Shown one piece after another: positions 10,563 through 21,700 of a DNA stretch of 64,000 nucleotides (its first letter is position 1; every line of letters starts with the position of its first letter). Source of the stretch: Bifidobacterium ruminantium DSM 6489. GTDB lineage: Bacteria; Actinomycetota; Actinomycetes; Actinomycetales; Bifidobacteriaceae. The stretch lies in assembly GCF_000770925.1 (NCBI RefSeq), contig NZ_JDTK01000008.1:46145-110144 (forward strand), in the 5' to 3' direction. A program made the translations under genes and the position numbers. Below the pieces are notes generated by a model. The model was given only the letters and a program-made list of their open reading frames with translations. It searched no databases and was not told the origin of the DNA.

Positions 10563-12976
10563 AGGTTTCGTCCTTTCTTCCCGATCCGACGGAAGTGGAA
10601 CACGTCCGCGAGGGAAAGCTTCGCCCGCCATCTGCGGAGCATCGGCAGCGAATCGAGTATGAATCTTCGCTCTTCGATGACGTCGTGCCAGTACCGTTCC
10701 ACCTGGCTCTGTGCGACCTCGTCTCCGGAGAACGACGCGTAATCGGCCTGCTTGCCCAAAGCGAGCAACGCTTCGGTATCGATGCCCATCTGCTTGGAGA
10801 TGGACGCCGCCTGCTCGTTTCGGGTGCCACGGATGTCAAGGCCGCTTTGCCGGGCGAGGGCCGCGACGGCCTGCCATCCCGCTGCGACGCGCTGCGACGC
10901 GCTGCCATGCCTGCGCGCTCTCGCCAAGGCTATCGCCTTGATGGCAAGCAGCAGACCGCATACGATGAGCACGGTCCAGACGGGGCTGCCGTAGATGGCG
11001 ACCTTTTTTGCGATTCTGCCGAAGCGCTGCCAGAACAGGTTCGCCGACGTCTCGTCGGCCATGCTTCCGCCGATTGACGATCTGCCCTTGGCCTGGGTGT
11101 CGTCGCGCAGCGGATCGGTGAGCGGCACCGGAGGCTGACGCACCAGGGTCTGCGGATTCGGCGGAGTCAGATTCTGGTTCTCGTCGGGGATCTTCGTCTC
11201 CTTCGGAGTTGGATGGAACGCCACCCAGCCGTAGCCGTCCAGCTTGATCTCGACCCATGCCGTCATGTCGTTGCCGGTGAATTTCGTGACGGTCGACTTG
11301 CCGTGCTTCTCGGTGCGGTCGTTGCTGATATCGCCCTCATCGTTCTTCGGCAGGAAGCCGAGCACCACGCGGCTCGGCAGGCCGAGGCTGCGGGCCATAA
11401 GCGCCATCGCGGACGCATACTGCTCGCTGTCACCGACCATGGCGCTGCCGGCGAGCAGCTGGTTGATGCGGTAATTGCCATGACCGGCATTGGACGGGTA
11501 GTCGCCGGTTAATCCATGCGAAAACCAGCCGGCCTCCTTGAGCTTGCTGGCGAGGGCCTGCGCGGCCTCTCCGCCCTTGGCCTGGCCACCCGCGATCGCG
11601 GTGGCGAGCTTGTCCACGCAGTCGGGCACATCGTCGGCTTTGGGCTGGCTGATGGAGACGGCGTCCGCCTTGGCTATCTCCTTGTCCGTCGGCACGTCTG
11701 GCATGATGCCGGTCTCCGTATAGGTCAGGCCTTTGGAGGTGCGCGAAGGATAGATGGCCGACATGGTGTCGGTGTTGTAATAGAACGAATCGGCATCCGA
11801 TGATTTGGCGAATTCCACGCTGGAGGCCGCGCCAGATAGAGGCAGCCAGTAATCGTTCAAACCATCGTCGACGGTGAATTTCGCGGTGAACCGCTTGCCT
11901 TTGGCTGTGTTCTTGATCGTATCGCCAACACGGTGGTAATTGGAGGAATCCGTGGCCATGGTGGAATCGGACAGATTCCATACATTGCCGTCGAACCGAT
12001 CCATGACCGCTAGGCGCACCGTCGAGCCGGCCGGCAGATCCCTCGCGGTCAGCAGCACATCGGTCTTGTGGCTCTTGATGTACGAGCGCATGCCGCTCAG
12101 CGGGCTGGTGTAGTCGTAGGGGCTCAGCGGCGGTTCATACCGGTCGCGCAGGATGGTGCGGTCCTGCCCGACGGCCAGACATCCGCCGATCGCCAGCGCG
12201 GCCGACAACAGCACGATGATGACGGAGCTGATCCAGCGGCCCAACTCCAGCAGCTTCCAACGCGCGCTGATCCAGATCACCAGCGCAATCGCGGTGAACG
12301 TGCCGACCGCGATGCGATGGAAGCCAGTCGAGGAACCCAGCAACGCGCAGATCGTAAGATTCGCGACGACGGGAATGATGGCGATCGTGGTGAATCGTCC
12401 ATCCTCCGCCACCGCGAAAATGCCGGTGAGCAGCGCGGCCCATAGGCAGATCGTCCAAACGGCGAGCAACGAGCCGTCGCCAGTGCCGGTGGGCGGGTCG
12501 ATGGCCAGCAGGTACTTGAACGAGCCGAGCATCTGCATCCAGCCTCGGGTCAACGTGCGCAGCGTCGGAACGACATGGGCGATGGTGGTGTCGTTCAGGA
12601 ATATGACGGGACCGACCACCAGCTGTGCCAGTGCCATGAACAGCATCTGCCACCACAGACGCAATGCGGGGACGAGCCCGGCGAGCGCGACGAGCGAACC
12701 GATGATGGTGGCGGGAATCGCCGCCACCGCCCATGCCTGGGCCGATCCGTACACGTCGATGAGATTGCTGGCCGCGGCGAGCGTGAGCAGCGAGGATACG
12801 AGCAGACCCACGTACTGAGCCATGCGGGGGCGGTTGAGGTTCGGCAGCGCCTGCGATTTGCCGTCTCGGGACATCCAGATGACCGAGTGCGTGGAATCGG
12901 CCCACGATCCGGTGACGGTTCCGGTTCCGGTGAGGTTCGTGGTGTATGTGGAATTCGTAAGATTGGTGGTGCTCAT
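10559..12976 (-). CDS. TgpA-like membrane protein with degenerate transglutaminase core
   Basis: An 805-residue protein with a block of hydrophobic helices in residues about 45-240, an extracellular domain, a helix near residue 670 and a cytoplasmic C-terminal tail. This is the layout of TgpA/DUF3488-transglutaminase proteins that sit beside DUF58 and MoxR genes. The core fold is recognisable (SEQYASAMALMARSLGLPSRVVLGF, then AWVEIKLDGYGWVAFHPTP). The three catalytic positions are all replaced, however: the expected Cys is Ser517, the His before AWVE is Thr572, and the Asp before PTP is His588. The fold is thus probably a binding rather than crosslinking module. ATGA overlaps join it to both neighbours: DUF58 upstream and the phosphatase downstream. 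Confidence 0.88.
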   Translation of the reverse strand: MSTTNLTNSTYTTNLTGTGTVTGSWADSTHSVIWMSRDGKSQALPNLNRPRMAQYVGLLVSSLLTLAAASNLIDVYGSAQAWAVAAIPATIIGSLVALAGLVPALRLWWQMLFMALAQLVVGPVIFLNDTTIAHVVPTLRTLTRGWMQMLGSFKYLLAIDPPTGTGDGSLLAVWTICLWAALLTGIFAVAEDGRFTTIAIIPVVANLTICALLGSSTGFHRIAVGTFTAIALVIWISARWKLLELGRWISSVIIVLLSAALAIGGCLAVGQDRTILRDRYEPPLSPYDYTSPLSGMRSYIKSHKTDVLLTARDLPAGSTVRLAVMDRFDGNVWNLSDSTMATDSSNYHRVGDTIKNTAKGKRFTAKFTVDDGLNDYWLPLSGAASSVEFAKSSDADSFYYNTDTMSAIYPSRTSKGLTYTETGIMPDVPTDKEIAKADAVSISQPKADDVPDCVDKLATAIAGGQAKGGEAAQALASKLKEAGWFSHGLTGDYPSNAGHGNYRINQLLAGSAMVGDSEQYASAMALMARSLGLPSRVVLGFLPKNDEGDISNDRTEKHGKSTVTKFTGNDMTAWVEIKLDGYGWVAFHPTPKETKIPDENQNLTPPNPQTLVRQPPVPLTDPLRDDTQAKGRSSIGGSMADETSANLFWQRFGRIAKKVAIYGSPVWTVLIVCGLLLAIKAIALARARRHGSASQRVAAGWQAVAALARQSGLDIRGTRNEQAASISKQMGIDTEALLALGKQADYASFSGDEVAQSQVERYWHDVIEERRFILDSLPMLRRWRAKLSLADVFHFRRIGKKGRNL

Positions 12977-14193
12977 GCCAACACCCCCATGATCAGGGGA
13001 AGATCGTTGAGGTCTCCCACGGTTGCCAATGTGAAGTCGGAATATCGTTTGATGGCGCGGGGTTGGTCGGTCACGGCCTGCAATACAACGCAGGTCGCGG
13101 AGCGGGGGAGCGCGAGCACCATGCGTTTGATGGAGTCGATGTCTTTGTTCCTGCCGACGGTGAAGAAGTAGAAGGTCGAGTCCGGGGCGTTCGCAAGCGT
13201 TGCCTGGGCGAGGTTGGGATTGTCGTCGAGATCCGGTTCGATGGCGCTGCACCCGTCGAGGAACTCTGTGGTGTTACGCGGCTTCGCATGCTCGGTTCCG
13301 GCCTGCGTGCTCACGGGACGGTGTTGTTGCAGGCATTGCACGCCGATGGAGGCGTGGATGGACACGGCTAGCTCGAATTCCCGGGCGTCCATGTAGTCGT
13401 CCGGATTGATGCTGATGGTCAGGGCGGTGTCGGTGCGGCGCGTGGCCTCGTATTGGCGTATCATCAGTGAGCCGGTTTTCGCGGAGCTGAGCCAGTGAAC
13501 GTTGCGCACATCATCGCCGGGCTCGTATTCGCGCAGTCCGTAGAAATCGAGGTCGTCGTCCACGATTTCGCCGCTTGGCTGCCCCTCCAGATCGCGTGGA
13601 ATGCCGGCGTTCAGGGTGTTGAGCATGACGGTCTGCGGGTGGATGAACACGTTGATCTGGTCGACGAGTTTCTTTTCGTGACGGATCAGTCCGAACGGGT
13701 CGCCTTTGCGGATCGACAAGGGGCCGATGGGCAGCACGGCGCGGGAGACGGCGGTGAATTCCACGTTCGTCTGGCGTGATTGGCCGGCTGCGAGCATCGG
13801 AATGGCGAACTTCTCGTGGTTGTCTCCGATGGGCAGATCTCCGCGGGCCGAGGCGGTGGGGGTGCGTCCGGGATTGTCCACGCAGACTTCGACCTGCACG
13901 GTGTCCGATACGGTGACTCGTTTTTCAGATACGTCGATGGTCGCTTTGAACGACGTGTTGCCAAGCGAGAGGATGACCGCTGTGACCAGCATGACGATGA
14001 ACACCGCCGCCATGGCCAGCAGCTCATGCCATCCGAGGAGGCTGAACGCCACGAGCGAGGCGATGGCGAGCGCCATCACGACCCATCCGAGCGGGGAGAC
14101 GTATGAGGTGACCAGCCGTTTGATGCGATGCCTGATGCGGCGCAGCGACCGTTTGAGGGTTCGTCTGCGCTGCATTGTCTGCGATTGCCGCAT
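12973..14193 (-). CDS. DUF58 (vWA-like) protein
   Basis: A 406-residue protein with a very basic N-terminus, two adjacent membrane helices at about residues 33-75, and a C-terminal DUF58 domain. The family signature lies around residue 215 (REYEPGDDVRNVHWLSSAKTG). DUF58 proteins pair with MoxR AAA+ ATPases; the domain is related to von Willebrand A folds and is thought to be assembled or remodelled by MoxR. The start at 14193 is preceded by GAAAGG seven bases upstream. The stop overlaps the start of the transglutaminase-like gene (ATGA), so the two products are probably made in fixed proportion. Confidence 0.92.
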   Translation of the reverse strand: MRQSQTMQRRRTLKRSLRRIRHRIKRLVTSYVSPLGWVVMALAIASLVAFSLLGWHELLAMAAVFIVMLVTAVILSLGNTSFKATIDVSEKRVTVSDTVQVEVCVDNPGRTPTASARGDLPIGDNHEKFAIPMLAAGQSRQTNVEFTAVSRAVLPIGPLSIRKGDPFGLIRHEKKLVDQINVFIHPQTVMLNTLNAGIPRDLEGQPSGEIVDDDLDFYGLREYEPGDDVRNVHWLSSAKTGSLMIRQYEATRRTDTALTISINPDDYMDAREFELAVSIHASIGVQCLQQHRPVSTQAGTEHAKPRNTTEFLDGCSAIEPDLDDNPNLAQATLANAPDSTFYFFTVGRNKDIDSIKRMVLALPRSATCVVLQAVTDQPRAIKRYSDFTLATVGDLNDLPLIMGVLA

Positions 14194-14272
14194 TCCTTGA
14201 CCTTTCAGGTTGTGTCGGAGTGTATGCCGGGGTTCGGTTGCGTGGCCGGGTCCGGTTAGGGGATGGCTGGAT

Positions 14273-15661
14273 TCAGGCGTTGGCGCCCAGCGTCGGGGCG
14301 GGGACTTCCTCGAGGATCTGCTTGATCATCTGCTCGGGGGTCGTTCCTGCGAAGGTGGCTTCGGCGGTGAGGGTGATGCGGTGCGCGAGGACGGGCACGG
14401 CGAGGTTCTTGACGTCGTCCGGAACCACGTAGCCGCGGTTGTCGGAGGCCGCCCATACGCGTGCGCAGCGGGTCAGCGCGAGCGCGCCTCGCATGGAGGA
14501 TCCGACTTGGATGCGTTCGTTGTGCCGCGTGTTTTCGACCAGTCGCACGATGTATTCGAGGATGGCGTCGTCGAGATGCACTTTCTTGCTGATCTCGCGC
14601 ATGCGCAGCACGTCGTCGCCGCTGAGCACCGGGGACACGGTGGAGGCGCGGTCGGTGACGTTGACCTGCTTCAGGATGTCGACGCTCACGTCATGGCTCG
14701 GATAGCCGATGGTGGTTTTGATGAGGAAACGGTCCATCTGCGCTTCCGGGAGCTTGTAGGTGCCGAGCTGTTCGATTGGATTCTGGGTGGCGATGACCAT
14801 GAACGGCTGGGGCACTTCATGGGTGACGCCGTCGACGGTGACCTTCTGCTCCTCCATGACCTCGAGCAGCGCGGACTGAGTCTTCGGCGAGGCGCGGTTG
14901 ATCTCGTCTGCGAGCACGATGGACGCGAAGATCGGTCCTTCGCGGTATTCGAATTCGCCCTTCTTCTGGTCGTAGAAGGTGACGCCGACCACGTCGGACG
15001 GGAGCAGATCCGGGGTGAACTGGATACGCTTGAAGGATATGGCGATGGAGTTGGCGAGGCCTCGGGCCAGCTGGGTTTTGCCGGTTCCCGGGTTGTCCTC
15101 GAGCAGGATGTGGCCTCCGACCACCATGGCGGTGGCGCATTGGCGGATCGGCTCCTCCTTGCCGACCACGACTTGGGAGACGTTGTCGACGAGTTTGGAG
15201 AACTTCTCATGGAATTCGACGATGTCCTCGCTCGGCGCGGACATCATGGAGGTGTCGATGACCGGCTGCTTTTTCCCGGATGGGGTGTTTTCGGCCTGGC
15301 GCGACTGCTGCTGGTTCGGAGTCACCGGGGTCGTCGGCTGTGCCGGAACCGTCGGGGAGACGGGCGCGACCGGAGAGACGGGGGACTGCTGCACGGTCTG
15401 CCGGGTCGGCACGGCCGGCGTGAACTGCTGGCGGGCGTTGCCCGTGGATGGTGCCACAGGTTTCGTGGCGACCGGGTTTTTGACGTTGTGCGTGCTCAGC
15501 ACGGTGCCTTCCAGATCCTCGTCATCCTGCGGAAGGTGCGGCAGGCTGGGGGCGGGGAAGGCAGTATGCGGCTGCTGCGCTGGCGTGGCGGGTTGGGCGG
15601 GAACTCGCGGATTGTGTCCGATGGAACCCAGCTGGGTGGCGTCGTCGAATTCGTTGCTCAT
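14273..15661 (-). CDS. MoxR-family AAA+ ATPase
   Basis: A 462-residue ATPase. Residues 1-130 form a disordered Pro/Gln/Thr-rich extension not found in short MoxR proteins. The AAA+ core follows, with Walker A (DNPGTGKT, near residue 190), Walker B (LADEINRASPKTQ, near residue 249), sensor 1 (VIATQNPIEQ) and a lid domain. MoxR proteins act as chaperone-like partners of DUF58/vWA proteins. The extension contains QDDEDLEGTVLST with Thr53, matching a segment in the FHA protein and therefore a candidate kinase target. A textbook ribosome site (AAGGAG, seven bases before ATG) fixes the start. The DUF58 gene follows after 79 bases. Confidence 0.93.
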   Translation of the reverse strand: MSNEFDDATQLGSIGHNPRVPAQPATPAQQPHTAFPAPSLPHLPQDDEDLEGTVLSTHNVKNPVATKPVAPSTGNARQQFTPAVPTRQTVQQSPVSPVAPVSPTVPAQPTTPVTPNQQQSRQAENTPSGKKQPVIDTSMMSAPSEDIVEFHEKFSKLVDNVSQVVVGKEEPIRQCATAMVVGGHILLEDNPGTGKTQLARGLANSIAISFKRIQFTPDLLPSDVVGVTFYDQKKGEFEYREGPIFASIVLADEINRASPKTQSALLEVMEEQKVTVDGVTHEVPQPFMVIATQNPIEQLGTYKLPEAQMDRFLIKTTIGYPSHDVSVDILKQVNVTDRASTVSPVLSGDDVLRMREISKKVHLDDAILEYIVRLVENTRHNERIQVGSSMRGALALTRCARVWAASDNRGYVVPDDVKNLAVPVLAHRITLTAEATFAGTTPEQMIKQILEEVPAPTLGANA

Positions 15662-15735
15662 GGGATTGCTCCTTGTTGTGGTGGTGCTCGGATCGGTGGG
15701 TTGTGGTTGATTTCGATGGTCTCGTTCGCGTGCTG

Positions 15736-18700
15736 TCAGCGTCTCGCGTAGTAGGCCAGGCCGCGAATCCAAGGTTTGGATTCGCCGTCGATGGTGGACA
15801 GGGCGACGGATGCGGCTACGGGCTTGGTTTCGCGGGCGGATTGCGCGTCCTGTCCGGAATCGGTGTCCGGATCGGGATCCGGTACCGGTGCCGGAGGCGT
15901 GTACCGGTCCTTGTCAAGCAGCCGCTTGCCGTCGGCTTCGTTGTTCAACGCGGGATCGGATCCCACGACTCTTGCCTTCCACTCGTAATCGGCGCCTGTG
16001 GGCAGGATGTCCTTGACGTCCAGCGTTCCGTTGGTGCTCGGCGTCCAATCGAAGTCGTGGGGTTTGCCATTCACGGTGAAGGTGATCAGGGTCCTGCCGG
16101 GCTGGCCGTACATGGTCGCCGACCCGCCGCTGACCTTGATGAGGTTCGTGTCGTTGGCGTCCCATGTGAGCGTCGGCGCATTGATAACGGCCTTCACCTT
16201 ATGGACGTATTCCGGATTGGCTTTGCCGGGCGTGGCGGCGCTTTGCGCGCCGTTGAATTGCTGGATGACTGAGGCTTCGGAGCAGGATTGCCATTCGGAG
16301 AGGCGGAAATCATGCTTTTTTTCGGAATCGCTGGCGGTATAGGAGCCGAGTCCGGTCGCGTTCACGATGAATCCGTCGGCATGCCCTGACGGCGTCCAGC
16401 TGACGGTGCACACGTCGTCATGTCCTTTGATGGTGACTGACTTCGGCGCCTGTATTGTGTATTTCGGTGTGAACTTCACGACGACTTCGTCGCTGTGCAC
16501 GTTTTCCTTGCCGACCACTGCCGCTTTGATGGTGTATTCCTTTGTGTTGAGATCATGCTCGGGTATGCCGAACTGCGCGCTTCCGCCGCATTTCATGGTC
16601 TTTGTGACGTCTCCGGAAATCTCGACGGCACTGCATCCGGCATTGCGGGTGTTGCCCACCGATTCGATGGTGATGGTTCCTTCGGTGTCGTCGTTCGTCA
16701 CGGAAATCTTCGGAGCATCGGGCTTGCTCCACGGTTTGACCGAGTCGGAGGACTTGGACGGCTGGCTCCAGTTCACCTTGTTGTGGGCTCTCACCGTTGC
16801 CGTATACGAGTCGCCATCGGTGATCGCGTTGGCTTCAAATTCGAAGTCGATTCGGGTGGAATTCGTCGTCTGTTTCGCCGGTGCGTTCCTGCCGGACAGG
16901 GTCACCTCGTAGGTGTCGATCGCGGAGAAATTGCCGTTTGGCGCCTTCCATGTGACGCTTATCGTGTTTCCGTTGACTTCGGCCTTCACGTCCGTCGGTG
17001 CATCCGGCAGCTTGTCCGGCGTGCCGTCCACGGTGTTGGATTCCTTGGACCAGCCGACTTCGTTCTTGGCTTGCACCTTGAACGAATAGGTTTTGCCGTT
17101 CTTCAAGCCGTCGATGAGGCAGGAGGTCTTCTGCCCGCACGATTGCTCTCCGGAACCATCGCCACTCCAGGCCACCTTGTATTCGGTGATCGGGCTGCCG
17201 TTCGCCGAACCGGCCGTCCAACTCAGATTCACGGCACCGTCCTGCGGGTCGCCGGACACTGCGGACAGCAGCGGCGCATCCGGCTTGTCCATCACCGAGA
17301 CGCTGATGGTGCCGGTCACTTCGCGTTCCTTCGTCTTGGTGGCGTCGCGCGCGGTGATGATCACTTTGTTGGTGCTCGCGCCGATGTCGGATGCCGCCGT
17401 GATGGAGATCACGCCGCCGGATGGGCATTCCACGGTCAGTTTCGAAGCACCGTCGGATGTGCAGCCGGTTACGGTCAGTGGGGTGTCGGGGAACGGGTTG
17501 TAGGCGTCGGACAGCATATTCACCTGTTCTCTGGATCCGGCCTTGATCTTCACGGTTTTGTCGCCGAGCCGGGCCAACGGCCTGTTGGACGCGGTGACGC
17601 GAACGGTCATACCGGCACTCACCGTGCCCTTCGAATACTTGATGTCGACCGGCACGCTGATGGTAGTGCCTGGGGTGGCCGTCTTGTCCGCCGACACAGT
17701 CAATGTGCCGTCAGAACTCACCTTGGCATCCACGCCATTGGCGCTTGAACCGCCGGAATATGTGTACTGCTTCTCATCGTCGTACAGTCCGGAGACCGAA
17801 TGAGTCAGTGCCGTCAGATCGATAGTGGTGACGCTTTCTCCGGCCACCACGTCGACGGTGGAGGAGGAGAACGTCGGCGCGGGCACGTCTCGTCCGATCA
17901 CGGTGATCGGCAGCGTGAGCACCGCCGAATTGACGATTTTCACCTTGTCGCCCTTGCCACGCTTGCCATCCACCGCGGTGAAGGTGATGGAGGCAGGGCC
18001 CGCGTAGTCCTTCGGCGCGGTGAATTTCAGCGTCTGGTCGTTGACGTACAGGTCGCCGTCGGCCGCCTTTGTGGCGCTCACCGAATCGGCGCCGTCCACG
18101 TAGGCGGTCTTGCCCACGCCCACGCGCACGTAGTCGGCGATGTTGATGGTGATGGTCTCCCTTGCGTTCACCTTCAACGCCGGAGCCTTCGGGCGCAGGG
18201 TCGGCGGGAACACGCCATATGCGGGCACTTGGATGAACGCGGTGGATGTGATGCCATACGTCGTGTTGGTGACGGTGTATGGCACCGCGCGGGCCTCGCT
18301 GGTCAGGTCCACGGTGATGGTGGTGGAGCCTTTGCCGCCCTTGACATGCGCATGATCGGTGGCGGAGGCATCGACGCCCACCTGCAGTTCGTCCGCTGTG
18401 CCGGATGGGTTGGCGATCCACTGCGACACATCCACATCCACTGATTTCTTGTCGATTGTGGCGGCCGCGGGAACGCGGTAATCGTAGGCGGTCGGCGGAT
18501 CGATGGGAGCGTTTTCGTCGACGTTCACCGTCAACGTGGCCGTGTCGGACAGACCTGCCTTGTCTTTGACGGTGTAGACGACGTAGTACGTGCCGGCCTG
18601 CTTCGGCGTGGTGAACGCCAGCATGTTGTCGACGACCGTGATGCCGTTGATGCCTTGTGATTGGACGTCCTTGGACACCGTCAGATTCGTGTTGTCGCCG

Positions 18701-21700
18701 GAGATGTCGTTCTGCGACACCGGTACGGTGGCCGCGATGTTCGGTCGCAGCGTGATCTCGTCGTCGCGCGCGTACACGCCGGAATCGTTGCCGGATTTGA
18801 ACACGCCCACGCGGATCTGTGCGGTGGCGCGCTGTCCGGTCCAATCCTCCACGGCGTAGGAGAAGGTGTCGGTGCCGGAGGAATCGCTGTACGCCTCGTA
18901 GACGAGATAGGTGGCGCCCACTTCGGTGATGCGTCCGAGGGTCGGCGCCTTGTTGCCCAGGCCCAGAAGCTGCACGTCATCGCCATCCGGATCGATGCCG
19001 GTGAGCGTGATCGGAATCTGCACCTTCTGCCCGGCGGCCACCTGCGCCTCGACATCGGACGGTGTCGGCGCGGCCTTGTTGGACGCGTCCTTCTCATGCA
19101 CGTTGATGGTGATGGTGGCGGAGGCCGCGTTGCCGAGGTTGTCCTTCACCGTATAGGTGACGGGGAAGGATCCGGTCTGTCCGGTGGCTTGGTAGCGCAC
19201 GGTGTTGCCGGAGACGAACACCAGACCCTTGAACGTGTTCTTGTCATACTGCAGGTCGTTCTGCAGGCTCACCGTGGTACCGTCGGAATAGGTGACATGG
19301 TCGAGCACGTCCACGGAGACGATGCCTCCAGTGCGTACCTGCGCGGTGATGTTCTCGGCCTTCGGCACGGAGTTCGATGTGGTCAGCGCCGGCGGCTGCA
19401 ATACGATCACGCCTGTCGACGATCCCGCGGCGTTGGCCACGGTGTAGGTGAGCCGCACCGGCTTCGTCGGCACTTGGCGGGCGGTGATATAGACCCTCTT
19501 GTTACTCACCACGCCTGTTTTGATGCCGCTTTGCGCATCGGCGGTGACGTTGGTCACCGACAGCACGCCGCCCATCGGATCGACGTCGTTGGCCAGCGGC
19601 TCCACAATCGCGGTATTGTCCGCGCCGAGCAGCGCCACATCGTTCGCAGCGACCGGCTTGGCCGCGTCGCCGGTCACTGCCTGTACTTCCACGCGTGCCA
19701 GACCGGTCGTCGGAATGGACCCCTGCGTGATGGTGTACGGCACATAGTAGGTGCCCGGATTGGAAGCGGTGAACGTGATCGACATGTCGGTGGCGTTCAT
19801 GGTGGTGGACGCGCCGGACGGGGTTTCCGCCGCGGTCAGCTCGGCGGGCTCTACGGAGGTGCCGTGCACATACTGCTTGAGCGCGATCGTGGTACGGGTG
19901 TCGGGCGTGGTCTGCTTGACCACGGGGTCGATCACCGCGGCCAAAGTCTTCGCCGGTTTCACGGAGAAGTAGATCATGCCGGTGCCGGTCTGCTGGCCAT
20001 CGGACACCGTGACCTCGATGCCGGCGCGGCCCGAGGACATGGAACCGGCGTTGAAGACGAGCTGGCCGTCGGCACGCGTGGACACGGTCACTTGGTCGGT
20101 GTTCTGCGGCGTCGCCGACACCAAAGTCAGCGGATCGCCGTCGGGATCGGAGAAGCTGCCCAACGCGTTGGTGGTGTATGAAGCGCCCTGCTCCACATCG
20201 ATTTCCGGCGGAGTGTCGGTCTGCGCAGGCGCCTTGTCTGCATCATCGGCCAGCGTGAGCGACACGTTGGCGCTGGACGTCTGCCCACGGCCGTCGGAGA
20301 TCTCATAGCTGAAGGAGACGTTGCCTGCGGTGGCCGCCGAAGCGTCGAGCTGCAGGTACCGCCCGTCGTATACGGGGGAGACGGTGATGTTGGCGCCGTC
20401 CGGTGCGCTCACTGAAGTGATGCGCAGCACGGAGCAGTCGGTCTGCTCGTCGTTGCGCAGCACGTCGAGGATCTGCTCCGATCCCACGCGTGCGCCGAAG
20501 GAATCGTCCTCGGCCTTGATCTGTCCCGATTGCGAGGAGCAGTTCTTGCTGAAGTTGTGCTGGTTGTTGGCGCTGTCGTTGTTCTGTTCCTGCTGCTTCG
20601 ACTGCTTGGTCTCTATCTTGTTCCATTGGATCTTGATGACCTTGGTGGATTCCTGGGGATTCCATACATTGCCGTTGACCACGTCGTTGAGCACCACCAG
20701 ACGATGGTTGGTGCGGAACACGAGCTGCGATGTGGCGTTGATGTCCTCGAGCGAGCCGAATTGCGCGGTGGCGTCATCCGCGGCGCACACCTTGACGTAG
20801 TTGCTGGCCTGCTGGGCCCATGCCGCGAACACGCATCCGTTGGTGGACACCGGCTGCGCGGCCTCGCCCTTGCCGGAATTGCGCAGTGACGTGACCTTCT
20901 TGCTGTGAAGATCGACCATGGCGATGCCGCGCGGCGTCGAAGCCGCCACCCAATCGGACTGTTTGCCATCCGTGGAAGGCGCCTGCAATGTCGTCTTGCC
21001 TTGCAAGCCAATGTCCGCGCTGCCTTTCGGCCAGAAGATCTTGCCTTCGCCGGCCACGACCGGCGTCTTGCCGATCACGGTGAACGATTCGGCGTTGCCT
21101 GCGCCCTTGATCGTATCTTCCTTGCCGAGCGTGCCCTGTGGTCCGTCGATGCTGAACACCGTGCCGTCGGATGGACGGTAGCCATATACGACGCCGTCGT
21201 GCGTCACCGCGATTTTGCCGCCGGATCCCAGTTTCATCTTCGGAGTGTCGGTGGTGGGGTTCATCGACTTCACCTCGCCGGCTGATCCAACCCAGACGTT
21301 GCCGGTCTTGCTGTTGATGAATGCCGCCGTGTCGCCGCCGATGACGGTTTCGATATCGGATTTGATGGTGGTGCTGCCACCTTCGCTGACGGTGGAGGCT
21401 TCGATGTTGCTGGCCTTCGTGCCTTCGGAGATCACGGTGTCGCCGTTGTTCTGGGCCACGTCGAACCGTGCCGCCGCCGAGGAGACGCCTGCGTTGGCGT
21501 CCTTGTTCTTCACGTTGAATCGGGCTGCCTTGCGGTCTTTGAGCGAGGTGATCCACACGGTGCCGTCGTCGAGCTGCACATGCCGTTGTGTTACCGAGCT
21601 GACGATGATGGCTCCGGCGACGATGCCGAGCAGCAGAAGCAGCATGACGATCGGTGTGATCCACTGGCGTCCGCCGGACGGACGCAGCTTGCTCAGCATC

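Noticed and set aside
10881..10905. Tandem GCTGCGACGC repeat
   Set aside because: It falls inside the C-terminal coding region of the TgpA-like gene as ordinary Ala/Ser/Gln/Arg codons; two units only, not a repeat array.
14210..15751. A 513-codon plus-strand frame opposite the MoxR gene
   Set aside because: MoxR on the minus strand has all AAA+ motifs; this is its shadow.
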